This document shows positions 4,853 to 5,553 of a stretch of 5,553 bases of DNA, piece by piece. Position 1 is the stretch's first letter. The number at the start of each line of letters is the position of its first letter. The stretch is taken from the NCBI GenBank assembly GCA_023133395.1, contig JAGLWO010000634.1, forward strand, positions 1 through 5,553, read 5' to 3'. The notes under the pieces were generated by a model. That model was given only the letters and a program-made list of their open reading frames with translations, did not search any database and was not told the origin of the DNA. Made by a program: the position numbers and the translations under genes. Source of the stretch: Candidatus Cloacimonadota bacterium (GTDB lineage Bacteria; Cloacimonadota; Cloacimonadia; Cloacimonadales; TCS61).

Positions 4853-5553
4853 ATGAAAAAGACGGTTTTATTTATTTTAGGTTTTTTATTTGTCGTGAGT
4901 TTTTTAGGAGCTCAATTTTGGACGTTAGATTTCGAAAGTGCGGTTGGTTATACTACAAGTGTAACCGAATTTACAGATACTTATTATGACTATTGGATTA
5001 GAACCGATGGTTCTGATCATGGGACAGGTGCTATTTATAATGGTCCTATCGGTTCGTATTATTTTGCTGGCCAGGATTTAGACGGAGAAGGAGCAACTCT
5101 TCCGTTATTTATAGATATTGATGATATTGATATTTCAGGACAAACAAATCTGGAATTTAGAATATACTTAGCAGAAGATCAAGCTGGTGATGGCAATGAA
5201 GATTGGGATAATGCAGATTACTTTCATATAGGTTATGATATAGATAATTCGGGAACGTTTACAAACCTTCTTTGGGTTGAAAGTGATGATTATTTAGGTA
5301 CTGGTTATAATGGAACACCCAGAATTGATACAGATTTTGATGGTGTTGGTGATGGAACAGAAATAACAGATACTTTTGTGCAATTTACTGCTTCAATTCC
5401 CGGAACAGGTAGTCTGATCGATATTCAAATTGAGTTCTATCTAAATTCAGGTGACGAAGACATTGCTCTTGATAATCTTCAATTATTTGCAGCGGGTGGA
5501 AATAGTCTTCCAGCAATAACAAATGTTATTCATACTCCAGATACTGACATCAC
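4853..5553 (+). CDS. Secreted protein with jelly-roll-like N-terminal domain (3' end outside window)
   Basis: The first 233 codons of a longer exported protein; the frame is open to the window end. The start is ATG 4853, with AGGAGG (4843-4848) four bases upstream. A signal peptide is clear: KK at 2-3, a hydrophobic stretch at about 4-19, likely cleavage after LGA (18-20) before QFW. There is no lipobox Cys. Residues about 21-213 form one acidic, aromatic-rich domain that opens with WTLDFES and ends with DEDIALDNLQLF, typical of extracellular beta-sandwich domains. DTDFDGVGDGTE (159-170) has the DxDxDG spacing of calcium-binding loops. From about residue 219 (LPAITNVIHTPDTD) an Ig-like or other repeat domain seems to begin. 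Such domains often start large secreted proteins, including extracellular nucleases with lamin-tail domains, in Bacteroidota and Cloacimonadota. The catalytic part, if any, lies beyond this window, so no function is assigned. Confidence 0.9.
   Translation, partial: MKKTVLFILGFLFVVSFLGAQFWTLDFESAVGYTTSVTEFTDTYYDYWIRTDGSDHGTGAIYNGPIGSYYFAGQDLDGEGATLPLFIDIDDIDISGQTNLEFRIYLAEDQAGDGNEDWDNADYFHIGYDIDNSGTFTNLLWVESDDYLGTGYNGTPRIDTDFDGVGDGTEITDTFVQFTASIPGTGSLIDIQIEFYLNSGDEDIALDNLQLFAAGGNSLPAITNVIHTPDTDI

Overview
The window is AT-rich bacterial DNA. It carries one complete secreted repeat protein, one complete intracellular HEPN-type protein and the 5' part of a second secreted protein. All three are on the + strand and are separated by unusually long, structured intergenic stretches. 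The style of the secreted proteins fits the FCB side of the bacterial tree, and an anaerobic Candidatus Cloacimonadota-like organism is my best guess. The features behind this are GGGIxC beta-helix repeats, a DUF1565-like block, C-terminal FN3-like domains, and an N-terminal domain ending in a DEDIALDN motif. Strong Shine-Dalgarno sequences support a bacterial source. This is inference from protein style; no marker gene is present.

Layout: 1-57 is the end of whatever lies upstream, closed by a terminator hairpin (58-90). 91-265 is the leader of gene 1, with repeated motifs. 266-3013 encodes a 915-residue secreted double beta-helix protein. 3014-3525 is a 512-base gap holding an imperfect palindrome flanked by short direct repeats, two small hairpins with identical AGA loops, a long 14-bp hairpin, a clear terminator, and a candidate promoter. 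3526-4527 encodes a 333-residue protein whose C-terminal half looks like an ApeA-like HEPN domain with an RCAFVH (Rx4H) motif. 4528-4852 is a 325-base gap with a weak terminator-like hairpin and a second copy of the terminator/promoter junction. 4853-5553 is the start of another secreted protein, cut by the window end.

How it fits together: genes 1 and 3 look like cell-surface or extracellular proteins of the same organism. The HEPN gene differs from them. It is cytoplasmic, clearly more AT-rich, and sits alone in its own transcription unit. It lies between two roughly 52-bp direct repeats (about 81% identical by hand alignment, with an 18-bp perfect core), each covering the junction where one transcript ends and the next begins. 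This is the most interesting structure in the window. A candidate RNase or abortive-infection-type gene appears to occupy a slot between two surface-protein genes, flanked by repeats that could allow its gain or loss. Function is predicted from motif and fold pattern only.
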